NCBI GenBank assembly: GCA_028583415.1
Contig: CM053270.1
Span: 64,593,517-64,657,516 of the forward strand
Direction: 5' to 3'
DNA from: Protea cynaroides
Taxonomy: Eukaryota > Streptophyta > Magnoliopsida > Proteales > Proteaceae
DNA: 64,000 bases
In this document: positions 46,601-58,594 of the stretch, in pieces
Layout: the number at the start of each line of letters is the position of its first letter
Position numbering within the stretch: the stretch's first letter is position 1
Position numbers and translations under genes: made by a program
Notes under the pieces: model-generated
What the model saw: only the letters and a program-made list of their open reading frames with translations
The model's database searches: none
Told to the model about the DNA's origin: nothing

Positions 46601-48608
46601 TGTGAAGATGGAGGCAAAGCCATTGTAAGGGAAATGCAACCTTACGAAGTTGATTCCATCATCTTGAGACTCTTAAAAAAATGGGTTATTGATAGATTGA
46701 AGAAGGTCAAGGAATATCTTGGTAGAGCTAAGGAAACTGAGGTAAGTGTTAGTTTTACTTTGATTCAGTTGGGTTTTGTGAATTGAGAAAAGAAAACTGA
46801 TCTCCTTCTTTCAGACATGGAATCCCAAGTCAAAAACAGAACCATATGCACAATCAGTGGTGGAGCTAATGAGATTGGCCAAGCAAACTGTTGATGACTT
46901 CCTCGAAATTCCAGTTGGAACTTCTGATGTAGTGCAAGATCTCTCCGATGGGTTAGAAATTCTCTTCCAAGACTACACTTCCTTTGTTGGTTCATGTGGT
47001 AAGCTCGATTCTTCTTCTGGTGCCCGGTGTAAATCGGTTCATAATAGGTTTATCCCTTCGATTTGATTAATTATTTTTAATAACAGAAATCAAAACTGAA
47101 CCGATAAACAACTGGTTCATCGGTTTCGATTAACCTATTCGTAAACAATTTCTTACTAGATTTATGGGAAGGAGTCCTTCATGAACCAGTTGAGATCATT
47201 TATGAACTGATTAATCAAAAACCGTGCAAAATAACCACGTAAACTTGTGAAAATGACAAGAATTATTGATGAACATCGTTATGTCATTGTCAAGGGTTGT
47301 GATTGTTTTACACGATTTCATATAAACATGTGAAATGCAAAAAAACATCAAATCATTTGACACGTTTTGAAGTGTTAATAAGAAAACCCATATATTATAT
47401 CGATACCCTTTAACATGATAATAACCCAATTTTTTTCTCCGATTTCATTATAACCCATTTTTATTCGGTTTTATTCGATTTTATTCAGTTAATCAACAGT
47501 TCAACTGTTTTAAATTGGTTTTTCTATTCAAATTAAAATCGAACCGATTAATTTTGATTCAGTTTGATTTTTACTAGTCAATTTCAATTTGGTTTCCCGA
47601 TTCCGGTTCACCCTTATGGTCCAATGTTGGATGACTTCCTTACAACTGATAAAATTTTCAGGGTCAAAACAAAGCTATATGCCTACACTTCCCCCTCTAA
47701 CCAGATGCAACCGAAGCTCAAAACTCCACGATTTATGGAGAAAAGCAGCAATTTGCAAAGTTGGAATAGAAGAATTGCAGAGAGCAGCATCCGCCGAAGG
47801 TCACCATCCTCGTACCTCCACAAGCCGTGGAACACAACGCCTGTATATCAGACTCAACACTCTTCAGTACCTCCTCTCTCACCTCAACTCCTTAGACAAA
47901 AACCTCTCCCTTGTTCCTCGCAACAATCGCCGCATCAACACCTCTTCTTCCTACTTAGACCTCGCTCGTTCTTCCATCCAAGCAATCACTCAACATGTCT
48001 CAGAGGTGGCAGCCTACCGCCTCATATTCCATGATTCAACTTCTGTCTTTTATGACACTCTCTATGTCGGCGGTGATGTTGAGAATTCTCGCATACGCCC
48101 TGCATTGCGTATACTCAAGCAGAATTTGACACTCATGGTGGCCATTGTCACTGATAGGGTACAACAATTGGCAGTGAAAGAAGTGATGAAAGCCTCCTTT
48201 GAGGCTTATCTCATGATACTGGTTGCAGGGGGAAGTATTCGGGCGTTTTCCAGATCTGATCATGGCATGATTCAGGAGGATTTTGAGAGCCTTAAAAAGA
48301 TATTCTGTACCTTTGGTGAGGGACTTCTGACAGAAAATGTGGTGGAAAAGGAGTCAGAGACTGTGGAAGGAGTGGTAGCTTTGATGGGGCAATCAACCGA
48401 ACAGTTGGTGGAGGATTTCAGTATTTTGGTTTGTGAAGCAAACGGGTTCAGGGTAGGATCTCCAGGGCAGAAATTGCCATTGCCTCCAACTACAGGGAGG
48501 TGGAATAGAGCAGACCCAAATACACTTTTGAGGGTACTTTGTCATAGAAATGACAGCATGGCTAATCGATTTCTTAAGAGGACATTTCAATTGGGAAAGA
48601 GAAGATGA
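43649..48608 (+). CDS. DUF810 / Munc13-homology-domain protein (PATROL1-like), five exons
   Basis: Exons 43649-44164, 44831-45694, 46286-46741, 46815-46998 and 47662-48608 join in frame to 988 codons plus stop, close to about 990 for Arabidopsis homologues. DFRETAYEIFFTACRSSPGF near residue 31 is the family N-terminal signature. Also seen are VSRRAETIILPLELLR, the MHD1-like region with EDSVDCEDGGKAIVREMQPY, AQSVVELMRL, the MHD2-like region with VMKASFEAYLMILVAGG, and the C-terminal LPLPPTTGRWNRADPNTLLR. Members such as PATROL1 help deliver vesicles to the plasma membrane (PATROL1 moves a proton pump in stomata). Substrate here is unknown. The exon 2 donor is a weaker GTCCGT. Two palindromic MITEs sit in intron 1 and a SMART-like element in intron 2. 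Confidence 0.93.
44226..44350. mobile_element. Palindromic mini-MITE, copy D, in DUF810 intron 1
   Basis: The left arm starts GTATGTACATGTATTCTTCA and the right arm ends GATACAAGTACATGTAAG. The arms are more diverged than in copies C and E, about 60 bp into the intron. Confidence 0.5.
44530..44661. mobile_element. Palindromic mini-MITE, copy E, in DUF810 intron 1
   Basis: The left arm has TACTTGTATCTTTCTTGGGA and AGTGGGTCCCA; the right arm has TGGGTCCCATACCACATGGA and GTACATGCAGGTGAG. It is the best-preserved copy of the family. Confidence 0.65.
44747..44777. repeat. Poly-T tract near the 3' end of DUF810 intron 1
   Basis: About 30 bases of almost pure T, preceded by CTTCTTCTTC, some 55-85 bp upstream of the exon 2 acceptor. 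It could serve as an extended polypyrimidine tract. Confidence 0.7.
45767..46143 (-). mobile_element. Degenerate SMART-like element in DUF810 intron 2
   Basis: Two direct repeats of about 100 bp (45767-45868, 46041-46141) share AACTCAAAAAC, AAGTTATTA and CATCCCAAG-like text. They end, on the minus strand, in AGGAGTAGTCTCACATTGG, like the TGTTGGGAATAGTC start of the element at 8187. The 170-bp interior has CTTTTGGGTGGTGGTACATG, also present in the element at 24175. Primer site and TSD are eroded. Confidence 0.6.
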
Positions 48609-49148
48609 AGCTCTGCAATCATCATCATCATCATTATCCAACATCAATGAAGGTGTCCCAGAACAAGAGAAAGTTGAAGGAGATTCATTCTTATATATGT
48701 ATATATGTTATGAAAACTAACAGCTTCTCAATGTGTTCGGTATCAAGATTGATTTCTTGGTTGGGACCCAGAAACCTATGTACAATTGTTTTCTTTCTAT
48801 TAGATTTGGTAGTAATAGGGCAGAATGTTCATACACCTCTAAGTTGTTTCATTTTTATAGAAAAGATCCACATTCTTTACAAATAATTATTTTTGCCTTT
48901 AAAATATTTCTTATAATTTAATTCGTAAAAATTTTCACACTTAACCCACAAATTAAAGGAGTGCAAATCCTCTCCTCTCCCTCGTAACCATGGGTGGGAC
49001 TCGTCTCTGAATTATGGGCCGAATATTTCATGGAAAACTCCTAAGGGTGTAGGGTGGTTACCAGATGAGAGAGAGGATCCAGACTACCCACTAGAAAGGA
49101 GGCCTGTATTCTTTATTTCAATCAAGATCATTATATCTTTTTCTTATA
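48609..49148 (+). other. 3' flank of the DUF810 gene
   Basis: Probable 3' UTR, beginning with CATCATCATCATCATTATCC, followed by AT-rich sequence. No mobile-element ends are visible before the Pack-MULE. No poly(A) signal can be fixed with certainty. Confidence 0.4.
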
Positions 49149-49157
49149 TTTATATTA

Positions 49158-50731
49158 GAAAAAATTTCTTATATTTTTTCTAAATGTCTCATCTACTACC
49201 CAAAAATTTTCCACCGTTAGTCAAAGAGACCCCATCCGTTAGTAGAGTCCCGTTAGTCGATGACGTAAGCACTATTTGAAAAATCTTGTGACGATAATAC
49301 CTTTATTCTCAAATAGAAAGACCATTTTATCCCTATTAAACCATCATCCACAACCCTCATTCTCCCCAATCCTGCAACCATTCAGACTCTCCGCCAAGCT
49401 TACGCCTTCAACGCCTCCTCCACCGCCGCCGCTAGTCCTCATCCTCCTCCACCTCCACAAATCTGGTTTCATCGCTCTTATTTTTCTTCTAGTTTTATCG
49501 ATATATTCTAAAGAACATTGCACTCTCTCTTTCTCTTCTCGCAGCTTCTCCTTGGTGCTGAGGATAAATGAAAAGTAAAAGATCCGGTTGGTGAATTGAA
49601 ATATCCTATTTTACCTAATCCTGTGACGTGGCAAAAACTAATAGATTTTTCAAAGAAGATGATGGATATAGTGTTAGCAGAGATTTTTCTGATAATTGAT
49701 TTGGGAATTTTCGCATTCGTTGCTTCCATTCTCTGTTCTGTTGCTTTCTTGTACAATGCCAAGGTCGTCTCTTAAGAGCCAAATATAGGTATTTTCCTTT
49801 CAAATTTCTGTTTCATTTAGGATGAAATTGAAGAGAAGGTTGTTACTTTTCCTTTCAGGGGTTTATTTATTTATGTTTTCTTCATGTAGGTTGCTTAGGG
49901 GTTCCCCCTCACCGTTCTCCTCTTTGAATTCCCCTGTTGCCGTATAGTCTCTGATCAGGTGGATTTAGGGGTTTCTAGAGTAAGGAGCTGGATAGGGGAT
50001 CAAAATCCGTTTGGGACCAGCTTTGTTTTTTACGTTTTTTTACTTTGCCATTTTAGGATCGCCCTCTGCAACCCTTGTCGATTCTGTTGCTGATTAGGAT
50101 CGGCTTCGGATTGGCCGGTCTGATCCTCAAATCACTAATCTCATCCAACCAATTCTCCATCGCTGCAACCACTACAATCGAACCCATGAAGATCTCTTCT
50201 CCGCCGGAGAAGCCACTCTTCTTCGAACCCTTGTTCTCCACCGCTGCAACCTTCGAACAACCAAGCCCTTGAAGCCCTCTTCTCCGGCGCTGCAACCTTG
50301 AAGGAAGGCACCTCTCCCGATGCCCAAATTGCCGCTACCAGTTCTTTGCTAAACCTCGCCACAGATCAAGAAAGGGTTCGTATCATCCCCGGTGAGCTTG
50401 GGATTCGGTTGATTGTGCAGGTCCTCTTTCTGTGGAGAATAAAAAAAATAGGTTTATTTTTGCTTGAGAATGTCTTATCAAAAGGTTAAAAAAATAATTT
50501 GGATTGTGAAAGTGGTAAAATGTCAAATTAGTAATTTTATCTTAATTTAATGTTTTTTAATTTCAAATACAAAGGGTAGAAATGTCTTATCATATTTTCA
50601 GTCAATTCCGTCAGTTAATTGGGGCCGATTGAAGTTTATGCAAACCATTTGGGTGGTAGATGAGATTTTTGAAATTATTGGAGGTTAGATCGAATTTAAC
50701 ATTGTTTTTGGGGGTTAGATGAAATTTTTTC
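49158..50731 (+). mobile_element. Pack-MULE (1574 bp) with 9-bp TSD
   Basis: Ends GAAAAAATTTC and GAAATTTTTTC are inverted, and the subterminal TCTCATCTACTACCCAAA recurs inverted near 50650-50675. TTTATATTA is duplicated exactly at 49149-49157 and 50732-50740, the 9-bp signature of Mutator-like elements. There is no transposase. The interior has GC-rich host-like sequence (49390-49450, 50050-50430), including an armadillo-repeat gene fragment. Confidence 0.9.
50298..50429 (+). pseudogene. Captured armadillo-repeat (ARO-like) gene fragment inside the Pack-MULE
   Basis: The plus strand reads LKEGTSPDAQIAATSSLLNL, ATDQERVRIIPGELGI and LIVQVL. This is one ARM repeat and part of the next, resembling plant Armadillo-Repeat-Only proteins (consensus KEG.SPDAQIAA..L.NLA.DQERVR). 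Only 43-44 residues are recognisable. No start codon belongs to it; it begins after a different-frame GC-rich segment. It may be part of a chimeric transcript, but nothing shows that. Confidence 0.7.
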
Positions 50732-50740
50732 TTTATATTA

Positions 50741-52013
50741 TAAATGGATCCAAGCAAAAAACATGGCATATATTCTCATAGTAATCTAGCAAACCCTGCT
50801 TCTTTTCAATTCGAATGAATTGACGAACTGCAACCCTTATTTTATTGATATTACTAGTAGTCTATTAAGCTTTTGCTTGTGCGGATGCTTCTTGCTTTTG
50901 TTGCTTGGTTGTCTAAGGCCGTTGCTATTTCTCCAAGAAAGAACAATAGCCTGTAGTAGACCTCTGATCATCCTAGTTCCCTACCCAATCAGTGTCAGCA
51001 TATGATAATAATCGAAGAGAAGACGTCGAGGAAAGAGACCCGGCTATGCAAATAAATTTGGATGGTGTTGGTTGATTTGAATTTCCAAGCTGTTTAGGTT
51101 ATTAGTAGTATAAGATTTGCAATCTAGAAGTGTGATTATTAGTAATAGAATTTGCAAGTTTAGTTTTTTTTACTTTTAGTTGTAATTTAATTTTCTGTTT
51201 AAATTCTAGTTTTACTATGCATGGGAAAGACAAAAGATTAACTTCTGTTATTATAGGAAAGATATAGAGGAGAGGAATTTGATAGGAAAGATATAGAGAA
51301 GAGAAGAATTTAACAGAAAATATGAAATGGAAGGACACTATCTTTGTTTGGTTTGCAAAAGTATTATCCAAAGATATTTTGTTTTTTTTTTACCTATTGT
51401 GAAGAAGAAGAATGTGGAACAAGATGAGAGTAAAGTTATCTTATAAAATTTAGGCATAACATCGTTAACGGAATAAATCTTTTTGTTACATGTTTTAGAA
51501 ATTAGAGATGATATGTGTAATTGTTAGAAACTAGTGAATGGTAGATGTAATTAGTCTATAGTACAAGGGTAGTCCGTATAAGTTACCCTAAATCTAATGT
51601 AGGGATGACAATGGTGACTTTGAGCCAAAAACAACATACTTGACCTATTCTTATTTGGATGGCTGGTATACAAGATTTTAAATTAATTAAATTTGGAATT
51701 TCATTCATGAGGGATTGACATGAAATACTCCAAAATTTCAATAATATGAATATTTTCAGTATTTTATTGAAAACAATATTTAAGATAATTAGGAATGTAC
51801 AAAGTGAATTCGGACTGGATACAACAATATCTGAATCTGTATCTGCTTAGTATATATATTCAATATCCGATGAATATTTCATCTGCGTATTTGTATTTTT
51901 GTATCCATTAGGGAGTTGAATATTCAAATATGAATATCATAATATTTGAGTATTTTTAAATATATAAATATTTACAAAGAAAACTACTAATACATAAATT
52001 TTTCTACATGAAG

Positions 52014-52076
<63 letters not shown>

Positions 52077-52248
52077 TAGTTTTTTTTGTAAATATTTATA
52101 TATTTAAAAATACTCAGATATTATGTATAATTGGAATAGATATTATTGAAGCAGATAAATCAACTTGAATCCATATCCACTTATCATTCGGATATCAAGA
52201 AACATTTGAATTCATATACAGTTCCTGATTATTCGAGGATTCTTTGAG
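50741..52248. other. AT-rich intergenic stretch without genes
   Basis: No ORF with recognisable similarity. It holds the large foldback at 51948-52115 and repeated GAATATC/ATATCCGAT-like words at 51800-52200. Confidence 0.5.
51948..52115. repeat. Foldback with about 50-bp arms around a (TA)n loop
   Basis: ATTTACAAAGAAAACTACTA on the left is matched inversely by TAGTAGTTTTTTTTGTAAAT on the right, and ATTTGAGTATTTTTAAATAT by ATATTTAAAAATACTCAGAT. The loop is a TA run at 52017-52073. The region could extrude as a cruciform. Confidence 0.8.
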
Positions 52249-52962
52249 CCAAGTGTTAGAAAATGAAAGCACAAACAAGAGAGAAAGCGAAGATCAAGCA
52301 AACACACAAACACACAAATATAGGATTTACCATGATTCAACATCTAATCGGAATGCCTACCTCCACCCCAAAGAATCAAATAATTTCTTTACTCACAAGA
52401 AAACTCTACACTTGTCTCCACTTGATAAAGTTTTTCTTTTTGCTCAGATCTTACCTAGGGTTTCCTCATAGAGACAATATATAGGCTCTTTAGAAACCTT
52501 AATCCCCACACAATTACAGATTAATCCTTGTACATGTTATTGACTCAAATCCAAATACAAATACAACTCAAATAACTGTGTGGACCCTACAGAATACAAG
52601 ACACACTCAAATACATCTCCACCTAACTTAAATTCTATAAACCACCTTGAAGAAGAATCCGTTGATGTCGATTCTGCAAACTCCTTTATTATCTCTACCA
52701 AACTGCTACACCCAAATAGGTATAGCCCACATCTCGTCCAGGTGCCCCGCACAGCTCACTATCGCACAATGTGATGTGACTCCACCTCTCCCACTACTGC
52801 ATCACCACTGGAGATATCACTTTCACTTATAAAATCCGAAGTAAAAGAAACTCGTTTCTTCCTAGATCTACACTTGTTTATAACTTGAATTTCCAACAGT
52901 TTCTATATTCCATCTGTACCCTTTGCCTAAGCTCCAACAGAAGTAACATCTATTTCAACACT

Positions 52963-52965
<3 letters not shown>

Positions 52966-53027
<62 letters not shown>
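52966..53027. repeat. (TA)n microsatellite inside the Copia relic
   Basis: A pure TA run of about 60 bp, between the protease remnant and the 3' LTR. Confidence 0.9.
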
Positions 53028-53028
<1 letters not shown>

Positions 53029-53255
53029 TCAACCATCTGTCCATGCATCACAACCATGACCTCTCTGGAGATCTTGAGAACTCTATCTTTTGATGAGCAC
53101 CTGTAGTGTCTCGAATCCAATGTTCCCAATAAAATTAGATTCTTCCTTAGATTCGACGCATGTCTAACTCCAGTTATAGTTCACACAATCCCATCAAACA
53201 TGCGAATCCGAACAATCTCAATTTTGACAACCTTGCTTTTAGCATCATTTTTCAT

Positions 53256-56033
53256 TCAGACCATACCCTTATCACATGCATGGTATGTAGTAAATTGTTC
53301 TCTAACTGAACACATATGGAATGAACAATTTGAATCTAAAATCCAACCTGAAGTATCCATACCTAATGAAGTAGTGAGATAGACATCTCCATCATTCCAT
53401 CCTTCTATGACAGCAGCAGTAGATGATTTTTCTTCATTCTCTTTTTCCTCTTTTTTTTTTCTTCTAACCTCCTTATGTTTTAGACAATTCTTCTTTATAT
53501 GACATTCCTCCTCGCAATAATAATAAATTATTTTACGACCTTGTGACTTGGAATGACTTCTATTCTTGTCATATTTCTGTTTCTTATTTGATCTTTCTCT
53601 GCCCTGACCACCAACTGTAAGCAATGCATTACCCTCCTCTGACGTCCCCTCATCAATATTTTTTTCGTCGTATCTCATTCATCAGCAAAGCAGCAATAAC
53701 ATCATCAAATTTGAAAGTATCATTACCAAATAATAGTGTAGTCATAATGTGGTCAAATGAAGGAGGTAATGAGGCTAACAAGAGAAGTGTCTTGTTCTCG
53801 TCTTTGATCTTCACATCAAGAGCAGACAACTTTGTTAAAATTCTATTGAATTCATCAATGTGCACCTCAAATTTCGCTCCATCTAACAAATGAAGGCCGT
53901 ACAACTGTTTCTTCAAGAATAATTGATTTGTCAATGACTTAGACTTGTACCTGCTTTCTAACTTAGCCCAAACTTTTTTTGGATCCTCTAAACCAATGCC
54001 CTCACGAAGAGTGCTAGCCGTTAGAAACAATTGGATCATATTATTTGCTAGGTCCCTCACTACAAGAATATAGGGCTACAACGGCGTTTATAAACTCCGC
54101 CGTAGATAGTTTAGACGCCACCAAAACCTACACCTGTGTTTCCTCAAACTCGGTAAACCCGCTGTTAAAGGTAGCGTAGCCATAGAGTTATGGCGTTTGT
54201 AGCAAACGCCAGTGTAGGTAACCCATGCCGGCATTTCCTTACAAAAGTTGTTATAGCATACTCAATCTAAACTTGACAACCCTTTGTTTGGCAAGATGAC
54301 TAAAAAGGCATTCTCAAATTGAGAGATCCACTGAAAGGAGATAACCGTAGAGGATAAGATGTGTGGGATCCTCTAATCATGTGAGAAGATCACCTTGAAC
54401 TTCCAACATGACTCCTGAGTCCTGAGCCTAACTATCAAGGCACCAAGGTGAGCGAAAGCAATCACAGGGCAGCTAGGTAGCACCATATTAACCATATAAA
54501 GAAAAGGGGAGAGGGAAAGGCAAGCGATTTATGTCTAACATTGATGGGTTATTTTCCATTTAGTTTTAAACATAAAGAGGGAAGAGGATTATTGGGAAAA
54601 AAAAATCTCTCTCCATTTAATTCCAAACAAAACACGTGATCAATTTCAGAAGCTACCGCCAACAAAATTATTCTGTAAAAAATTGATCGAAAATCCTTCC
54701 CAAGCACCAAGGCTCTTTGAGAATGATGATCATGGGTGCTGATGTTATTCATCCACATCCATTTGATGATTCCAGCCCCTCTATTGTGCTTTGGTGGGCA
54801 ACACCTTTCTTCTCAGTTACATCTCCACCCAATCAAATTCCACCATAAATACCTCTGACTGTGTAGGGTACCATTTGTTCTTGAGAAAAATGGTAGGATT
54901 CGGATGAACCAGTAAATAAAAAAAGAAGCCACACCTCAGTGAAATTGACGACAACGGAGGGACGGCGATGGCAACGAAGACGTCAATAACGAGGAGCTTG
55001 GATTCAAATGTAGTGTTCTCTCTCAACCAGCAGATGCTATATTCTCAAACGATTGAAGCCTCTTCCTTCCTGGTTGAGAGTGCAAATTCTAGATTCTCAA
55101 ATGATCTCAGTCTCTCTTCCATCTATAGCTCGGCGATGGCAACAGAGACGACAATGACAACCACGACGGCGAGGACTTTGATGGGAAAGAGGAGAGAGAA
55201 TGAGGGAAAGGGTTAGGGCTAGAGTGAGCGCGATCGAGAGAGAGGGAAACTAAAAATTAAAAGAAATTTTAATTCAGAAATCCTGATATGCAAGAGAAGG
55301 GCGTGGGAAGTGAAAATCCTACGACGGCGATTTATGTAAACTGCCGCTTCATACATTATTAATCTCGGCGTATATAAAGACAAACGTCGTACTGTATATA
55401 TTCACAAGCAGCAGCGATCCTTAGTGAGCGCTGCATTGTACAAGAATTTATGCCGTCGTTTACTTACAAACGCCTCTATATCATTCAACAATAACAATAG
55501 CTACGTTTCACATTAAACGTCGTAATAAACAGTTACAACAGCTGCGCTCCTAGCGAATCACCGCACGCAGAAATAACTATCGCTGCGTTTTCGAGGAAAC
55601 GCCGCATTAAACCATAACAATGGCTGTGTGTTCAATAAATCGCCGCCTTAGACAATAACAATAGCCACGTTTTCCAAGGAACGACGCATTCAACAATAAC
55701 GCTGCATTAGATAAGTTCATTAGCTGCGTTTCGTAGGAAATGCCACCATAGGCTGTATCAATAGCGGCAATTTATAATAACGCCGTTGTATCCCTCCGCC
55801 AAAATGCCGCCATTAACCCACATTCTTGTCCTACCTCAATTCTAGCTACTCATCATCCGTCATATTTTTTGGATTGTCTGATTTCTTCTTGAGAGTCTTG
55901 AGAGTGTAAGAATATTCTTCACTCATTGTTACCACAAGATGAAATCATTATGGTCATTGAAGGATTCTATGAAGAATTTTAAACCCTTCGTCGCCATCCG
56001 ATTAATCCGATATTTACATTCTGTGGCTGCCAT
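53256..56033 (-). pseudogene. Copia gag-protease remnant split by a CACTA insertion
   Basis: Gag starts near 56033 (MAATE...). The frame is interrupted at 55830 by the CACTA element and continues from 54057 with LANNMIQLFLTASTL, KKVWAKLESRYKSKSLTNQL and LPPSFDHIMTTLLFG. A frameshift near 53660 leads to the zinc-knuckle region (CEEECHIKKNC), which lacks the first cysteine, and to GWILDSNCSFHMC, the protease active-site region with a changed glycine. Stops are present in the N-terminal part. It is defective. Confidence 0.85.
54058..55829. mobile_element. Non-autonomous CACTA transposon (1772 bp) nested in the Copia gag
   Basis: The left end starts CACTACAAGAATATAGGGC, the classic CACTA terminus. 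The right end is ACATTCTTGT and lacks the final AGTG. CCT is present on both sides (54055-54057, 55830-55832), the 3-bp TSD of this superfamily. Subterminal zones (54075-54240 and 55320-55815) are packed with GGCGTTT/AACGCCG motifs in both orientations. The interior codes for nothing recognised. Confidence 0.88.
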
Positions 56034-57089
56034 CAACTTCAAAGAATTTAATCACCATTAATTTTGTAGAACACTACTCGATTGACACCAATGACACCGA
56101 ATTGGTTCGATCTATGCCTTTCAATGAATCCATAGTACCAAAAAACTCTTAAAACAATAACCTTTACGTCTATTTCCTTCTCAGAACAATACAATGTATA
56201 TATACAAAACGCCGTACAATATATACTTAATCTCTCTCTTTTTTTTTTTTTTAATAACTTTTTACCTTTTTCTCTTCTCGACTTCAACAACGGAAACAAA
56301 ATCCGTCACACAAAAACAAAAGCTGTACCTTTTTTCCTTTTGTTTTGTTTTTTTTTTTATTCTCCTTTTTTAACTTTTAATATGCAAAAGAGTTCTCTGT
56401 TCAGTGATTCAACCATGCCTCTCTTTACAATGATTCTTCTTTTACTTTTTCACAATCAAATCGAGTTTCTTATTAGAAAAGCAAAAAAAAAAAAAAAAAA
56501 ACACTTACCAGTCCTTTTTCTGAATTTTCTACGGTATTCAACATTGGAAGATAATCAACACACACTCCATGAGGTTTCACGGCACCATGAATCTGCAGCC
56601 TTTAACTCTTCTTCCGTAGTAAACAAAAAAATCATCTTCCCCCTTCCATAAAAATCTTTGCGCACCTCCCCTTATCTCGAGATTCAACACATCACCAGTG
56701 ACGATCTATCAATCTTTGCTTTGATACCATTTGTTAAAGATGAAAATACAAACACGAGATAAAATGAAGATCAAGCAAACATACAAACACAGAATTTACC
56801 GTGGTTCAACACTTAATCCGGAGTGCTAACCTTCACCCTAAAGAATCAGAGAATTTCTTTATTCATATAAAATTTATACACTTCTCTCTTCCTGACAAAA
56901 ATGTTTCTCTTTGTTCAAACCTTACTTAGGGTTTTTCGCATAGAGACAATATATAGGTTCCTTAAAAACTCTAACCCCACACAATTACATATTAATCCTT
57001 GTACATATAATTAACTCAAACCCAAATACAAATACAACTCTAATAACTGTGTGAATCCCACAAAATACAAGGCACAATTCAACACCAAG

Positions 57090-58589
57090 CCAATAGGTTG
57101 GGGGGAGCACGTCGCACAGAATATGATTTATCAATAAGGTGGAGAGAGAGAGAATGTTGGCATAGCCTAAGCCACTTGCTCAGATATTCTTTTTCCTCAA
57201 ACAAATCTATAAAAATTGAAATTTGAATGTTCGACAATCCATTTACATGTCTAGAGATAATCTAAACATTCCAAATTCTCAAATTTTAGTGGGTTCTATT
57301 TTTTATTGATTTAAATTATTTTTATCTAACTTTATAATTTTTTTGGGGGTTTAAACTAAGATGTGTGGTTTTTATGTCTTCCAATAACAAATAAGCAAAC
57401 TCCTTTCTCTATCATAGGTATAAACGTGGTCATAAATTCTAAACAGAGACTTCTAAACAATTTTCTCTTCCTCTGTATCTTCCCTCTCATTGTCAAATTA
57501 AAGCCTTCTTGAAAAATTGCATAGCGTAGTTGGCTTTTTACAGATTAAGTGCAGACACCTAGGAAGTCATCAGTTCTTATCGATTGAATGCAATGTAAGC
57601 TCTTAGTATCACAGTCCACTTTCGAAACACTGAGAAAATGATCAAGATGCTTATTACCGTCCCAATTCACGCCCAGGATCTCAATGCAGTGGCACCATAT
57701 CACATCACGCATCACATAACAATTACAATAATCAGAGTATACAATAACAGATCACAGAAGTCTTTATATAATTAATAGATTTGTATGATAAAAATTGATG
57801 GAATTAAATGGTATTTTTATAATAATTGAAGTTTATCAGTGTTAATGAAATAAACAAAATATCCTATAACATATACACAACTGTATACTAAACTAAATAC
57901 AAAATATGTCGGCAGTCGAGTCCAATAATCAAGTATATATCTCAACGGTTATGCTTGACTACCATAGGTATAGTCATCACATGTGCATCTGGGGGCGTGG
58001 GCCTCTGAAGCTGGATCCTCCAGAAACACGTTGTAGTCGTCTACAATGTAGGAAGCATCTAAGAAATCAGTGATAATATCACCTGCACCAACAACTGAAA
58101 AGGAACAAGCGTGTAGGGATGAGCTTCACTAATATATACACAACTGTATAATAAATTGAATACAGAATCTATGGGCACTCGGGTCCAATAACCAAGTATC
58201 TCAACGCTCACGCTTGGCCACCATAGGTATAGTCGTCACAAGTGAAAATGGGGGCATATGTTTCCAGAGTCGGGTCCTCCCCAAACATGTTGTGGTAGTC
58301 TACAATGTAGGAAGCATTCAGGAAATCAGCTACAGTATCACCTGCACCAACAACTAAAAGGGACTCAGCAAGGGGGCTGGGAACATGCAAATAGACAATC
58401 TATGATAAATGCTCAGCAAGGGGGCTGGGAACATGCAAATAGACAATCTATGATAAATGCATAAAATAAACTAAGTTAGATTAATGTAAACATCATACGA
58501 CATATCTTGGGTACTGCTCAGCCAGTTGGAACAGAAACCCTCACTGCAGGGGTAGATTTAGCATTGCTATGGTTTGTTGGTCTCACCAT
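57090..58589. repeat. Tandemly duplicated repeat region (263-bp and 48-bp units)
   Basis: A unit starting CACAACTGTATA at 57876 repeats from 58139 (period 263 bp), sharing GGTATAGTC, CTACAATGTAGGAAGCAT and CACCTGCACCAACAACT. Next to it a 48-bp unit starting CTCAGCAAGG is repeated exactly at 58364 and 58412. Wording such as GGATGAGCTTCACT resembles Gypsy LTRs, but no LTR ends were fixed. Confidence 0.7.
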
Positions 58590-58594
58590 GATCC

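Larger units (their letters stand above)
52254..57084 (-). mobile_element. Copia LTR retrotransposon relic with nested CACTA element and 5-bp TSD
   Basis: LTRs at 52254-52615 and 56732-57084 share most of their text but are visibly diverged. On the minus strand they run TGTTGAATTG...TTAACA (5') and TGTATTTGAG...TCTAACA (3'). The primer site TGGTATCAAAGC is at 56718-56729, and a purine tract GGTGGAGA abuts the 3' LTR. CCAAG flanks both sides (52249-52253, 57085-57089). Only gag and the start of protease remain; integrase, RT and RNase H are missing. Confidence 0.9.

Noticed and set aside
47564..48034. 156-codon plus ORF overlapping DUF810 exon 5
   Set aside because: It is in another frame; the overlapping frame has the conserved family residues and correct splice phase.
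53200..53382. Plus-strand 60-codon ORF with a signal-peptide-like start
   Set aside because: It is antisense to the Copia protease remnant and extends into non-coding repeat sequence.
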